From the NCBI GenBank assembly GCA_033439265.1, contig JAVTVX010000013.1, positions 2,568,501 through 2,632,500 of the forward strand: a stretch of DNA of 64,000 bases, written 5' to 3'. Source of the DNA: Dillenia suffruticosa. Lineage: Eukaryota > Streptophyta > Magnoliopsida > Dilleniales > Dilleniaceae. A program made the translations under genes and the position numbers. Of this stretch, positions 12,001-24,066 are shown piece by piece (position 1 is the first letter of the stretch; each line of letters opens with the position of its first letter). Below the pieces are notes generated by a model that made no database searches, had not been told where the DNA came from, and was given only the letters and a program-made list of their open reading frames with translations.

Positions 12001-13298
12001 CCAAGCTTTATATCTAAGCCCTTGATATTGATCATCAATGTATAAGTGGAAATCGACAGACTGATCCGATGGTTAAGGATTTCTAGCTGTTTTCTTATCC
12101 AGAGGAAATTAGAACTTTTTTTCAGTGAAAATTGGAGTAGAACCAAAGCCAACAATAGGATTTGTGTTATCTAAAAAGATATATATATATATATATATAT
12201 ATTTCTTTGCAAAATAAAGAATCTGGGGGACAATATTGCAAAAAAAAGAAAGGGGCAAATAATAATGAAGGGGAAAAAGAAAATGATCGTGCATTTTCAA
12301 ATATGGTTTACTGAGTCAAAGGAATTCATTCGAGTAAGAGAATCCCTTTTTTTTTTTACTTTCCTATTTTCAGTTTTAGATTTTTTCAAAATATTAATCT
12401 GTAAAACTCTATTTAGAAAATGATTCTAACAACGTAATCATTTCTATTCTTAAGTTTTAAATTTAAAATTTGATTAAAAAATTTAATACCCATCTCCTAG
12501 ATCGATTGCCTATCGATGGTTTAAGGAGTTTAAGGTGTAGTGTGTTCATGGAATTGATTCATTGACATTGCAACATGGACCAAAAGAATTTTGCAATTGG
12601 ATTGTGCAGTTGAAAATTATTGCTAGAATAAAATTATATTTGTTATATAATTCGAGTTATTTGGTTAGTATCACGATAATTTGTCATATAATTTATTTAT
12701 AATTATTTATAATTTGTTGGGTTTACAATAGAATGTATGAGAATTGATTTTAGAATCGGCTGAAGCAAAGGTTGTCCTTAATTAGCTATACGGATGAACG
12801 TTTGGCTATCCTATGAAATAATTTCAATCACTTTCTTTTAATTTTATTTTCTAATACAATCAAAAATAGGAAATTAAATGATCATGTGGAGTTTTTTCTG
12901 AACTCTATAATTAAAACTTACTAAGATAGTAAAATTATACCGATTAGATTTTAATATCTTTATCCTTCAAAATCTAATCTCTCAATTAAATAGAACAAAG
13001 GTCGATAATAAATTAAATTTTCATTTATATCCCACTAAATAAAAAATAAAATTCAAATGTTTTAATGCGCCTAGTATTTGTTTTGAAATTATTAGGAAAT
13101 CTGAAATTTGAATTTTGATTATTTTCTTATAACCAATCAAAAAGAAAAAAAATAGGATTCAAAACTCATGACGAAAATTTGCTTATTTTAATAAGCCACA
13201 AAAATTTGCAGCGGATGAGGAATTATGTGACCAGAAAGCAACCCAAAACCCAACTCCAATTTCCTATGATAATGGAGACGGAGAGGAAATCAGAGTTG
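12001..13298. other. AT-rich intergenic DNA
   Basis: No convincing gene. It contains a TA microsatellite (about 12,180-12,202), a SINE-like copy on the minus strand (about 12,370-12,500) and long AT-rich stretches. Confidence 0.5.
12370..12500 (-). repeat. Degenerate SINE-like copy
   Basis: Read on the minus strand it shares TTTAAAACTTAAGAAT, then a GATTACGTTGTTAGAATCAT block, with the copy at 44,329-44,520. Only part of the element remains. Confidence 0.35.
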
Positions 13299-13625
13299 GC
13301 TCTGGTACCATGACAAAGATAAGATTTTGAAATGAATATTTCTGATAATTTACATTGATATTACAAGGGAGTATATATATAAAAGGCTAGTCATGATTTA
13401 CAGAAAACTTCATTATTGTAGGAGACCAGAATTGCTGGAGAGATTGCTATATAATTGCCAGAGATATTGTCGTCATATACTCTCCATGAACAGCAGATTC
13501 TTTGACATTTTCAACATTAATCACTTTCATAACCATATCTCATGACTCAATTTACAAAGCTCTTAACAAATATGGAACATATCCAGGGCTATACATCAAC
13601 TTGCACCGTCCCTAGTCTCGAGTTC
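13299..13625 (-). mobile_element. Copia-like LTR fragment with primer-binding site
   Basis: GCTCTGGTACCA at 13,299-13,310 is the reverse complement of an initiator-tRNA primer-binding site with one change. It is immediately followed by TGACAAAGATAAG. The following AT-rich sequence, with a TATATATATAAAAGG motif, looks like an LTR of a Copia-type element read on the minus strand. The partner LTR and coding core were not found. The right border is a guess. Confidence 0.5.
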
Positions 13626-16607
13626 AGGCCTCCACTGTATAGAAAAAAAAAAAAAGGAACATAATCATATCTGGGTTCAGCAACTTCATCAAATTAAGGA
13701 GACTGTTCAACATTGTTTTTGGCAGCATTTTTATTTGGATAATTTTCATTCCAGGAAAAACTAAATCAGTCAATATTTTAGTACACTATAATACAACGAA
13801 GGATTACAAGCTTAACATCATGGTATATATGATCTCAGACATGCAGATGACATGCAGTTAGGACCAAAAATGGGACAACAAAGTTAAGATTGTTTTAGCA
13901 TCTTTAAGATGGAGTCTGCATCGCGAATTTCCCGGCTCTCTTGTGACTCGTCAATCCCTTGAGAAAAATCAACACCCGTGTAAGTTCGAATGCCAAGAGC
14001 ATGGCCGCTGCAGTCCCTCTCCCTTCCTTGCTGTGCTCGTCTCCCTTCCTTTTGATGCTCAGTTAACTCCGACCCTTTATGTTTTAGGTCAACAGGCACC
14101 ACCACCTTGTTATTCTTAATATTGTTGTTCCCATCCTGCCTGAACCCAACTCTTTACGACTCGCTCTTGTGCTGCAGTGACTTTGCATCTCTGGGGGAGC
14201 AGAAACAGCCTCTGTTGTAGGATGCTTTTTCTGTGGAGATTGATTTTTCCACTTCCTGAGAGCCTGTCTAGGACCCGGAGCAAGTTATCAGGGCGATCTA
14301 AGGTGATTTGCTCGCCATATGTAGCATTCCAGAAGGCAATGGTAGGTTCTGAGATGAAGGTACAGGGGTGGTCAAGAGCTTTTTCAAGCAGGGATGCTTG
14401 AAAATTGAGGAATGAAGAATCAAAGATAATGGGGGGTTGACTCCTTTTCAAGTACTTTAGGATCTCACTCCATAAGGATTGAAGTTGTTGGATGATGCTT
14501 TATTCTTTAACCTCGACTTTTGACACCCACTGAAGCAATGCATCACCTATTACATGAAATACAGAAAGAAAGCTTTGTTTGAAAGATAATCAGCAAATGT
14601 TTCATTGTGAAACTCCTCCGAGACTTGACTTTACGATCATTTTGGAGGTTGATTTTTTTATTTTTTATTTTTTATTTTTTATTTTTAAGGTGTAATTCAC
14701 ATTTAAAGAGATCAGTTGGACGTCGGGGGTTTGTTGTTACAAGTGCTTATCACAATTCCATCAGGGGAGGTGGTCAGAAACCGCATTATTGGTGTAAAGT
14801 ACTTGATTAAGATATTCTATAAAAAGAAAAGCACTTCGTTAAGATAAAGCTGTGTCATGCATTAAAGAACCCTTGATAGCATAAAAGTTTAATTAGGTCT
14901 CTGTTTACTTGCTGGCCACTGTACATGGTCTACATGCTAGCCGCACCAGAGTTAAAACCACATCAAACACAGGTGAATTACATAACTCAACAGATGAAAG
15001 GACATCTTGCTTTGCGTGAAGGCAAACCAAAAAGCGTGCCAAAGCAGAAAATACCCTGCAACTCTCATGAATTGGTAAGGCAGCACAGTTCATTAATTGG
15101 CAGAAGAAGCCTAGGTATGAACAGTGAAATTATTGGCTTTTGTCAGCTACTTTGTCAGAGCATGAAGAGGTGGCAAGTCATTTCCGGTCTTTATCACTGA
15201 TAGTTTCATCAATCTGCATAATAAGGATGAGAATATAAGTGATGAAATTAAGGGCAACTAAAGCATGTAAAAAAAAAAAGATTTAATCATTTTTCTATAA
15301 AAAAAAAAAAATTGTCGTAACGTTAAGCTAAATTTCTTTCCCATCTCCATTTATCCTAAAATAAGATATATTTTTAATTTAATTAAGTGCAACCTGGCCA
15401 GTTCAGGTTCCAAAAATAACTCATCTAATGCTGGAGTTAGAAATAAAATAACTTCAACTTTATTGTCCAGTCTGAAACCTCTGTTGTCAATGAATTCAAA
15501 GGACCTCTCTTTCAGGCACAGGAGTATTTCATTACAAAAGAGATCATACTGTCATTCACAAGACTCAAAATTTTACTAGATTTAAAGCAGATAGAAATAT
15601 TTGGTTTTCGATCTTCTTTGGGATAATACATTTCTCTTATTTTAATTCAAGCACACAGAATAAAAGTGAAAAGGCGGGCAGGCTCTAGTCACTCCTCTCA
15701 AGACAACATATAGAAGTAATTGGCACTCCAAGAAAGAAAATATTTGATTAAACTGGCAGTAAACTCCAAGCTGTTGTTGATGTCTGCTTCTCTTATCGCC
15801 ATCTGCATGCTTGTTTCCTTCTGGACTTTCTATTACCCTTAAGGTCTGTTCTAAAACACATTCCGCAACACCAGTACAAATAAACAGGAAGTCAACTTCC
15901 TTACTCTGATCAATTTTGAGTGATGGCAACCGAAAACAACCATGGATAGAATAATAGATGGCAATTGCAGAATAATCAGCACTGCAGGACTCGGTCTTCA
16001 ACCGTAAAATATTCTTTTGCACTGCCAATGTACTTCAGAAACTCAGCCGGTATTTCCCATATGAACAATTTGCCGGATCCAATGTATTGGTATAATAGAG
16101 GAATAATAACATGAAGGCCTGCCAAGGGATCATATGAACACAACAAACTCTTTAATTGTTTCTGTGTTTCCAAAGGAATGATATACATGCTTGGTGCATG
16201 TGACATCGATACAATCACACAGAAGTAGAGTGCATTTAAATAAAACCAGGGGCAAGACCATTTTCATATGAAGATCACAGTCAACACCCAATGTGTTAGA
16301 ATGTCTGCCATCAGATGCTGATTTCAAATCAGTTATGCACTTGAGGTACAATACCACTCTGTATAGAGAAGATACATGGAAAGATCTAGCTCCCCTGTTA
16401 CACACTCAACAAACCCAAGACAAAGATGCTCTAAATCAATGATGGCATTGTTTCCTGAAGTCACGCCCTCATATGTCGTCCTAACAAACTTTAGAAAGGT
16501 GTTCAAACACGGGATAATCTCATCATAACTAGTGGCTGGTTCTTTACTCTGTTTGAATTCCTTTCATAATGAATTTAAAAGTTCTCAATACAGCATACAA
16601 CAACAAC

Positions 16608-16815
16608 AACCACCACCACCACCTTAAGCCTTAATCTCAAATTTTGGGATCAACCATTTGAGAGATAAATTTAGGAGAGAGAAAAAAAAAAGAAAAAAAA
16701 ACATAAAATTAAATTTTGGGATCAACCATTTGAGAGATAAATTTAGGAGAGAGAAAAAAAAAAGAAAAAAAAAACATAAAATTAAATTTTGAAAGCAAAA
16801 TAAAGAAGATAACAC
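16608..16815 (-). mobile_element. RTE LINE 3'-end fragment with a 72-bp tandem duplication
   Basis: CAACAACAACAACCACC and CTTAAGCCTTAATCTC match the 3' end of the LINE relic at 9.6 kb, as does the A-rich, GAGAGAAAA-containing sequence that follows. A 72-bp unit is repeated in tandem (16,639-16,710 and 16,711-16,783). Confidence 0.55.
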
Positions 16816-16825
16816 AAAATTTATC

Positions 16826-16897
16826 TGCGTTTGCCGGGAGTCGAACCCGGGTCTATTGCTTGGAAGGCAATTATCCTAACCGTTGGACTACAAACGC
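16826..16897 (-). tRNA. tRNA-Gly (anticodon UCC)
   Basis: The 72-nt cloverleaf is intact. Acceptor arm GCGTTTG pairs with CAAACGC, followed by discriminator A. The D arm is GTCC/GGAT. Anticodon stem ATTGC/GCAAT encloses loop CTTCCAA, giving anticodon UCC. The T arm is CCGGG-TTCGACT-CCCGG. No CCA is encoded, as expected for a nuclear tRNA gene. There is no intron. It lies inside the RIF1-like relic on the same strand. Confidence 0.95.
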
Positions 16898-19353
16898 TGT
16901 TCTTTCTGTGTGGCATCATATATCGAATTTCTGTAATCATGAGCAAGAGACTGTTGACCAATAAGAACATGAAGGATCAGTATCTGAAAGTCCAGGTGAT
17001 GAAAGCTCCATGGCAGCCATTTTATAGGATAGGGCTTCTTAGGGCATTCACTGGCTGTCCCATTGTTAACTTCAAATACTGAATCTACAGTTCTTGATTT
17101 TGCTAAAATAAAATAATTAAAGATATCCAGGCAGATGTTCCACAGCCAGATGCTCTTGCTACAAGGTCCAATTTGAAATACTGTGTGCAGAGTTGGGGCT
17201 ACAACTGCTTGTATTACTGAATGTAAGTTGACAGTGGTATCAAAGTTTATGTAGCAGATAACACCATGTCTTCAGGCAGAAGGAATGAACTGACCATCGC
17301 ATTTACTTGACATGATTCCTACAAGTGGTGTCGTAATAAGCTTTAAGATTTTATAGAATTTAAGATGTCGAGATTCAGAGGTAATCACTTGAAAGGCTCC
17401 CGACAGTTGAACACTATGCTTCAGGGATGAATGTGTCTGAGAACATTGCTGTGGAAGATGAAAAAGAGCATCAACCAGACCTTCCCAAGCAACGTGAATC
17501 GAGGCATTCATATTTGTCACCCTCACTCAGAAAAATTTACTCCTAGCATATGACCATCTCCTATTTTCACCAGAAAGCTACTTGAGATTAGACAATTATA
17601 TTAATGAGTAGCTATAATAGATGCAAGCCATGATTTACTGAAGTAAACAAGTAACAGGTGCACTGATAACCAAGAAGCACCTACAGTCATCTATAGTTGA
17701 TATCCACAAGCAGGCTAATGATACTAACATAGATAAAAGGAAGATAAGAGTTGATGTTAATGCAAGCATACACAATTGCTTCAAATAAACACAATTGCTT
17801 CAGATGGTCTCCCGCTTATGACTGCAGATAAGTTTTCTATATATTGGAGGGACCCATATGCATGATTTGTCTCTCATCTTGTCACTTAATTGCGTCACAC
17901 TCTGTTAACATAATATATCTTAAAACAATACTTTGAAGCAAATAAAATTAAATTGCAATGATGTAGCAAATCTATGACCTGATGGAGTCATTCCAGACCA
18001 GATGTACGCATTACAATTAAATGATTATTGTTACATCAAACTTTAGCGGGTTTATAACTTAACTAATTCGTGAGACTGTCAAGTGGCATTGCTGGCCCAT
18101 TGAAAGAATGAAGCTTACATTGAACTACTTCATATTTTCCCAAGTGTCATGCAATATACATTGATTTCCTTGTAAGCGAAGCCCAGATAAAGGTTGTGAC
18201 TATAGACAAGTTTTTATTTGAGAACTCCAGGAGAAAAAACCTGACTCAAGGGATAAATGATGAAGACATCACAGAGATCATCCGCCCAAGGACAAAACTT
18301 TCCTACACAAACATATGAAATTTTTTAATCACTAAATAATGAGCATAACTGAAAAGCCTCAAATGTTATTGATAGAGATCCATGAAGATTGTCAAGGGCA
18401 TGAATAACAGCTCTCAACAAAAAATCAATACGAACAGCAGGATCCGATGTACTGAACTGTTGGATAGATATACACCGGGCCCCCAAATTGCAAACACACT
18501 GTAACCAAAGAGCAATTCCATTGGGTCCAAAAGTTCAGTGATCAAATTAATAAAATCCAACATCACATGAATTTCTTGGCCATAGAAAAGAACACGTTGG
18601 AATTTTTTTAACTTTACAACACCAATAAAATCTTGCCACCTAGAATTTTCTGAATTTAGTTATTAACTTTTTCAATTGTAGAATCATGATTTAAGTTTTT
18701 ACGAGTTCTCTATTAAGGCAATTGCATAAAAATATCCCCCCCCCCCAAAAAAAAACGTGAATGTACGAGGTCAAAAATTATAGGAGGGCATCAAGAAACC
18801 TAAATTTGAATACGAGATTACCTTTAACTTAGTACTTGTAATGACTTCCACCAACGTTTTCACAAACGAATCAACATCATTCCCCTCAATACATGTTAAG
18901 GGAAAAAAAAATCCATCAATTATGCCATTAGAGGCTCTTAAAGTACTGCAGAGTTTGCAAAGAATTGAATTAGGGTTTTGAACAAATAAACCTAAAATCG
19001 AAGCGACAATCGAAGGATGATAGATCATGAAACGCAAACATTTCAAAGCTTGGGCAGCTTTAGAGAGAGATAGAGAGTAGTCAATAAATAAAGAAACAGA
19101 GTCGAAACATGCTAGAAACTAAATGTGAAACTCACTTTTCTTCGTCGTTTGATGTGATGCCGAAGAGAATAAGGGAAATGAGAGAGTGAGATTGTTTGAC
19201 GAGGATTTGAAATGAAGATTCATCAACGTCGTCTGTGGCTGTTGATTGACCTCGCAGATTTTGGAGCGTTAAGTAAGCAAATGGCTTTCGTGAATCTGTC
19301 TCTGAAGATATAAGGGTTTCGATCTCTTCGATTTGCACAGAAAAATTAGACAT

Positions 19354-20330
19354 TTCTCTTTTGTTTGTGAATATGAATTAGGGCTTGATCTTGAGAAGAA
19401 GAAGAAGAAGAAAGATATGTTGAAAAGAAAACTGGGTTAAATTTCGCGCCAAAATCTGGGGAGCGTAATCTAAAACCCTAAATCGGGTCGAGAGAGTCAG
19501 GTCAAGGGTCGCATGAAAGGTTTTCGGTCCAGGTTCGTAACTCCGGATCCAAATCATCAAACCCCGTTCCTTTCGTCGGCTTGTTCTTCTCCCGTCCTCA
19601 CTAAAGCCCAAACCCAACTCTACTCTCGTCTCTCTCATCAAGATTTGGAAGCCCGGATGCTGTTGTGTTTTAAATTTCATATCTTTCACCCAAAAAAAAA
19701 AAAAAATTCTTATCCGCTTTCCAGTAATTTTGACTAATCAATTGCTTCTTAAAAGTGAAAATTTTTTAAATTATATTGTAAATAATGAATGTTAGTATGA
19801 CGGGAAAATGAGATTTAAGAGAATCAATCTTTTAATGAATGATACAATATTTGAATCGGATTAATTTGACAAAGTTCATGTACCAATTGATGAAAGAAAT
19901 TATTATTATTTTACAAAACATACGCAACCTAAAGAAAATTGTTAGAGAAATTACGGATTGGGCTTATGGAGTTATGGACGGCTTCGTAGGTTGTCTAGCT
20001 TTTGATGCGGTTGGCGAGTCAGAAAAACAAAATCATGAGCACACAGTAGTTACAGTTTAATTTGAAAAATACTTAACCAGCGATACTCTCATGACAATAT
20101 TTAAAAGGTGTAGCCATGCTTGTTATGTCCATTTCTCACATTGTTTGGCCAGAGAAAAGGTTGATTATATATTGATTTTTCTTTATCCTTAGGAGCCAAA
20201 ACTTAAGGAAAACCAAATACCCATTATTATTAAACTAAAACTGAAGTAATATTTTGATCAAAGGAATTATTTAATTTACATTGATCTATTTAAAGTACAT
20301 ACACTAAGGTTAATCATGTAGCCAAAGTAT
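19354..20330. other. Intergenic region upstream of the RIF1-like relic
   Basis: Holds the former promoter of the RIF1-like locus and AT-rich DNA. Short open frames here have no recognisable features. Confidence 0.4.
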
Positions 20331-20337
20331 ACATAAC

Positions 20338-20612
20338 TCATTTATTCGAACCTAAGCAATCTTTACTTAGGTGGTTGTACAACAATTTGCCATGTAGAAA
20401 ACTTAGCTTCACAGTCAAGGGTAAGACTGATTCAAGGTCATATAAATCTTCCGGACACGTGATATTAATCTCTTCAACATGATAATGATTTTTGAATTCA
20501 ATTGCGAGTCTGTCAATCTCTGTTGTCTGCCTCATGATCAACTGGGTTTCCTTGTGCTGCTCGAGCAAATCAATGCCATTTTCTATTTTATCTTGTCAAT
20601 ACTCTAGTATTC
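20338..20612 (-). CDS. Unidentified exon-like open frame (about 83-90 codons)
   Basis: A minus-strand frame ending at a TGA at 20,338 has protein-like composition, with segments such as RQTTEIDRLAIEFKNHYHV, CPEDLYDLESVLPLTVK and LSFLHGKLLYNHLS. I do not recognise the family. It could be the last exon, or a relic, of a gene whose other exons are lost or not recognised. The upstream border is unclear. Confidence 0.3.
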
Positions 20613-20681
20613 CAACCACAACAACGTAGAATAATTAAAGCAATGGATCGAAAGATGGAGTTAGAGAGTTTATATTTTTTT

Positions 20682-21484
20682 GGCAGAATATGTGTTGGAA
20701 TGATGCTTAAAGTAAACAAAAATTAGTAATAGAGATAAAGATGGGAGTTAGAGAATCTTTATCTCTGAAACGATGCTATTATCATTTTCGCTCCAGAGAT
20801 AAAGATTTGTAGATTTTCCGGTGGATTTTTGGATGCTGTTTGAGAGCCAATCAGGTGACGTTGGTGACATGTTTGCTTTTCTACCATAGTCATTGCGTAA
20901 ACTTCTTTCTCTTGTAGCGTTGAAGAGCAGCATTGTAGGTCGGATCATGCATGTTAAGCTAAAGACAGAACTTAAGAATTATGTCTAAGGTTGATTCTAT
21001 AAAATTTTAAATCGAGATGATTTCTAAAATTTGATTAGACTTGTCAAACCCGATCCATGCTATGTTATCAATTTTATAATTTTTGGCAGAATATGTGTTG
21101 GAATGATGCTTAAAGTAAACAAAAATTAGTAATAGAGATAAAGATGGGAGTTAGAGAATCTTTATCTCTGGAATGATTCTATTATCATTTTTGTGCCAGA
21201 GATAAAAATATTTAGATTTTCTGGTGGATTTTTGGATGCTGTTTGAGAGCCAATCAGGTGATGTTAGTGACACGTTTCCTTTGCTACCATAGTCATTACG
21301 TAAACTTCTCTCTTGTAGCATTGAAGAGTGGCATGGTAGGTCGGATCATGCATGTTAAGCTAAAAACTGAACTTAAGAATTATGTCCAAGCTTGGTCTTG
21401 TAAAATTTTTAATCAAGATGATTTCTAAAATTTGATTAGACTTGTCAAAATCTATCCATACTATATTGTGAACTTTATAATTAA
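20682..21484. repeat. 403-bp tandem duplication with internal hairpins
   Basis: Unit 1 (20,682-21,084) and unit 2 (21,085-21,484) both begin GGCAGAATATGTGTTGGAAT and run in parallel with scattered substitutions and small indels. Each unit contains the inverted repeat AGAGATAAAGAT / ATCTTTATCTCT (about 20,734-20,769 and 21,136-21,171), plus a third AGAGATAAA copy downstream. The origin is unknown; the stem could derive from a MITE-like element. Confidence 0.7.
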
Positions 21485-21485
21485 T

Positions 21486-24010
21486 AGCAAATTATAACAA
21501 TCTATCGAAAATCGTGAAATAATAAGAATATCCGAGTGACTCATGTATTTAACTAAAGATTGAAATAATGAATTTGAGCATCGTAAGATAATTGCAAGCT
21601 AGCCTTCGATATAGGAATTGAGGAGAGGTTAGAAACAAAGATATGGAGCATGCATATAGTCATGTTTTATTGATTGAGCCCAGGTAAAAATTGAGGAGTA
21701 GGTCCCCTTCCCCTTAAAGTGAGAAAAGGGGATGATGGAAGCAAAAGGAAAAGGGCGCTAGCCTATATGATACTGCTTTAACTTTTGGATGAACGCCTTT
21801 CTCTCTCTCTCTCTCTCTCAGTGTACTATTTTACATGCACTTTAGAGGAACGGCATTGCTGCACAATATCCGCGTGAAGGACGATATATGCAATATGATC
21901 CCTAAACTGCTCTTTCTCACATGGCCATTATGATTCTTTTGAGAGGGAGAGATGGCTCTTCTTGTCAGACGTTTTCAAGCTCCTGTTGAGACATTCAAGG
22001 GTTAAATTTTTCACGCAAGTAACTTTGGAACCAGAGGCTATTGATAAGTGGATAATGTTTTTAAATGCTACTCATAAATTTTACTTCTAATTCAAACATA
22101 TGATAAAATATATATCAATCATTGATTATTTTAGATACATCATTAATTTAATATCACATATTGAATATATAATATCACATATTCTTACACACAGGCGGGC
22201 GCACATGAGAGTGAGAGAACTTAATTCACCATCCAATGTTAAAGACCCTCCCATACATTTAATAATTGAGTTCAGAATTCCGCTTCGTTCAAAAACTTTT
22301 CTGCATGAAAATTCAGCTCAACTTTAGTCTAGCCTAAATATATTAACAGTTCTCAGAAGAAAAAGATCAAACATTTGGTGGGAGCATGTTTGGTTCATTC
22401 AACCATTTGGTCCGATTAATTGATCACTAGGGTAGAGAAATCGATTGATGGTACCATGTTGATTTGACCGTTTGCATTTTTTAGGCTTATACGCTAATTC
22501 ATGATTACATCAATAATTGAAGGTTACCATAAATACTAAAAATAGCATTATTAAACCGCGTCATATATGACAGATTTTTTGTGTATAGTTACTATAAATA
22601 CCAAACTTATTTGGAGAGAAATTGATTTTTTCCTAGTACGACGGCGAAAACCGACGAGGCGTGCACATTCGTCAAGGAGTTTTGTCTTCTAGCGGGGAGA
22701 GTGGACCACTGGTCTACATCCGATTTCAATCATTCATCAATCCAATCAGGACATCTCCAAATTCTGCGAATCTTACGGCTTAAAACACGTGATTCGTACG
22801 ATTTTTCCGACATGAGTTACATCATCTCGAGAATCGTGTGTCAAGATATTTTTTGTTTCTTGAACGTTAGCCACTTCCGAACTCACACGTGTTATCCAAA
22901 TTGTTCACTCACGGATTACGAAATTCTCATCCACCAGTTGAATGACACGTGTTTATCACCTTTTGCTTAACACGTGTGGTAAATGATTGATCGATGTGAA
23001 AGTACTTTTGTGTCCCCTTGTCCACTTGTGAGAAACCAAACCCCTTCTGGATAATTTGTAAAATTGATGGAAGAGCAAATTCCATTTTTCTGAATTCTGA
23101 ATGATTGTGTTCATGACTACTCCCTCAAAGAAAAACAGAAAACTCCAAATAATTCAGGAAAGTTCCTCCAACTACTCTGAGAAATTCTCTCCCAGTTGTT
23201 TACATCAATACTGGATTCCGTTGTCCATGTTAATTTTTTTTTTTTGAATTTCATTAGCCAAAATTGCAAGGAATTTTCCAAGGTTAGAAAAATTATTATA
23301 ATTGTTTGAAATTTTGATCGATATAAACAAATAGTCATTTTAAGGGATTGTTATGATTTAAAATAAATATTTAAAAAATTAAAAAAGTTTAATAATTATA
23401 CTTGGACACTCATCATTTATTAATTTTATTGATTAGCGAGTGATAGAGAGAGAGAATTTAGAAAAAAACTATCTTATTTTATGTTGGAAACTCAACGAAT
23501 CTCTATAGCTCCTGGCAGTCGAGGAAACTTGTATGAAAAAAAAAAAAAAGATATTCAAATATCCAAATTTATTAGTATAATAATTTTTTAATTACAAATT
23601 GGAGCAGAAAAAATTAACTTCTCGGAAGTGCATCACTCTTTGAACTATAATAACCCTTTAAAAGAAAAAAAAAAATCTATGTGTTACTTTACTCATTTTG
23701 TGACTTTTTCGAAAGGTCTACAGTTCTATTTAAAAATTTTTGCCCCTTTTGAGAAATGACATAAATCAAATAAAGCGAAATGTCATATCTGTAGGGGAGA
23801 CAGTAAAGGAACCAGGGGTTATCCAAACACTTTCTCTTTACTGGATGTGATATGGGGTTTCACGCACTAGTAATATCATTAACTATAATGATTTCTTTAA
23901 AAAAAAAAAAACTACAATAAACTAATTTTTTATAACAAAATTTAAAAGTACTTGCTCTTTTTTCGTATTGAATTGTGATAAATGCCTCTTGATAGTAGTT
24001 TTACCAGGGA

Positions 24011-24066
<56 letters not shown>

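Larger units (their letters stand above)
13884..19353 (-). pseudogene. RIF1: RIF1-like (telomere-associated protein Rif1) locus, broken by frameshifts and a stop
   Basis: Blocks in the right order resemble plant RIF1, an ARM/HEAT-repeat protein of telomere and replication-timing control. They are: an N-terminal exon from ATG 19353 to about 19136; AAQALKCLRFMIYHPSIVAS (from 19,057); VCNLGARCISIQQFS (from 18,498); KMRDKSCIWVPPIYRKL (about 17,860); VAWEGLVDALFHLP (about 17,500); SIWLWNICLDIFNYFILAKS (about 17,130); YRVVLYLKCITDLKSASD (about 16,340); FLVCLHAKQDVLSS (about 15,030); SQPPIIFDSSFLNFQASLLE (about 14,430); and a C-terminal block, ELTEHQKEGRRAQQGRERD to a stop at 13,884. Damage: the first junction is out of phase. 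A TGA follows KRETI near 17,808. CLKTWCYLLHKL (about 17,270-17,235) lies in a different frame from the sequence on both sides. More shifts occur near 16,380, 16,190, 16,010 and 14,130. Neighbouring genes read cleanly, so sequencing error alone is unlikely. A tRNA gene and a LINE tail sit in a former intron. Confidence 0.72.

Noticed and set aside
11693-12155. Several open frames of 90-115 codons on both strands
   Set aside because: They run through GA/TC tracts and the CNOT10 leader; low-complexity Arg-Glu or Ser-Leu strings are artefacts of the microsatellites.
20748-20948. 66-codon minus-strand frame in the tandem duplication
   Set aside because: The second unit has a shifted, broken version, and the stem-loop structure explains the conservation better than coding does.
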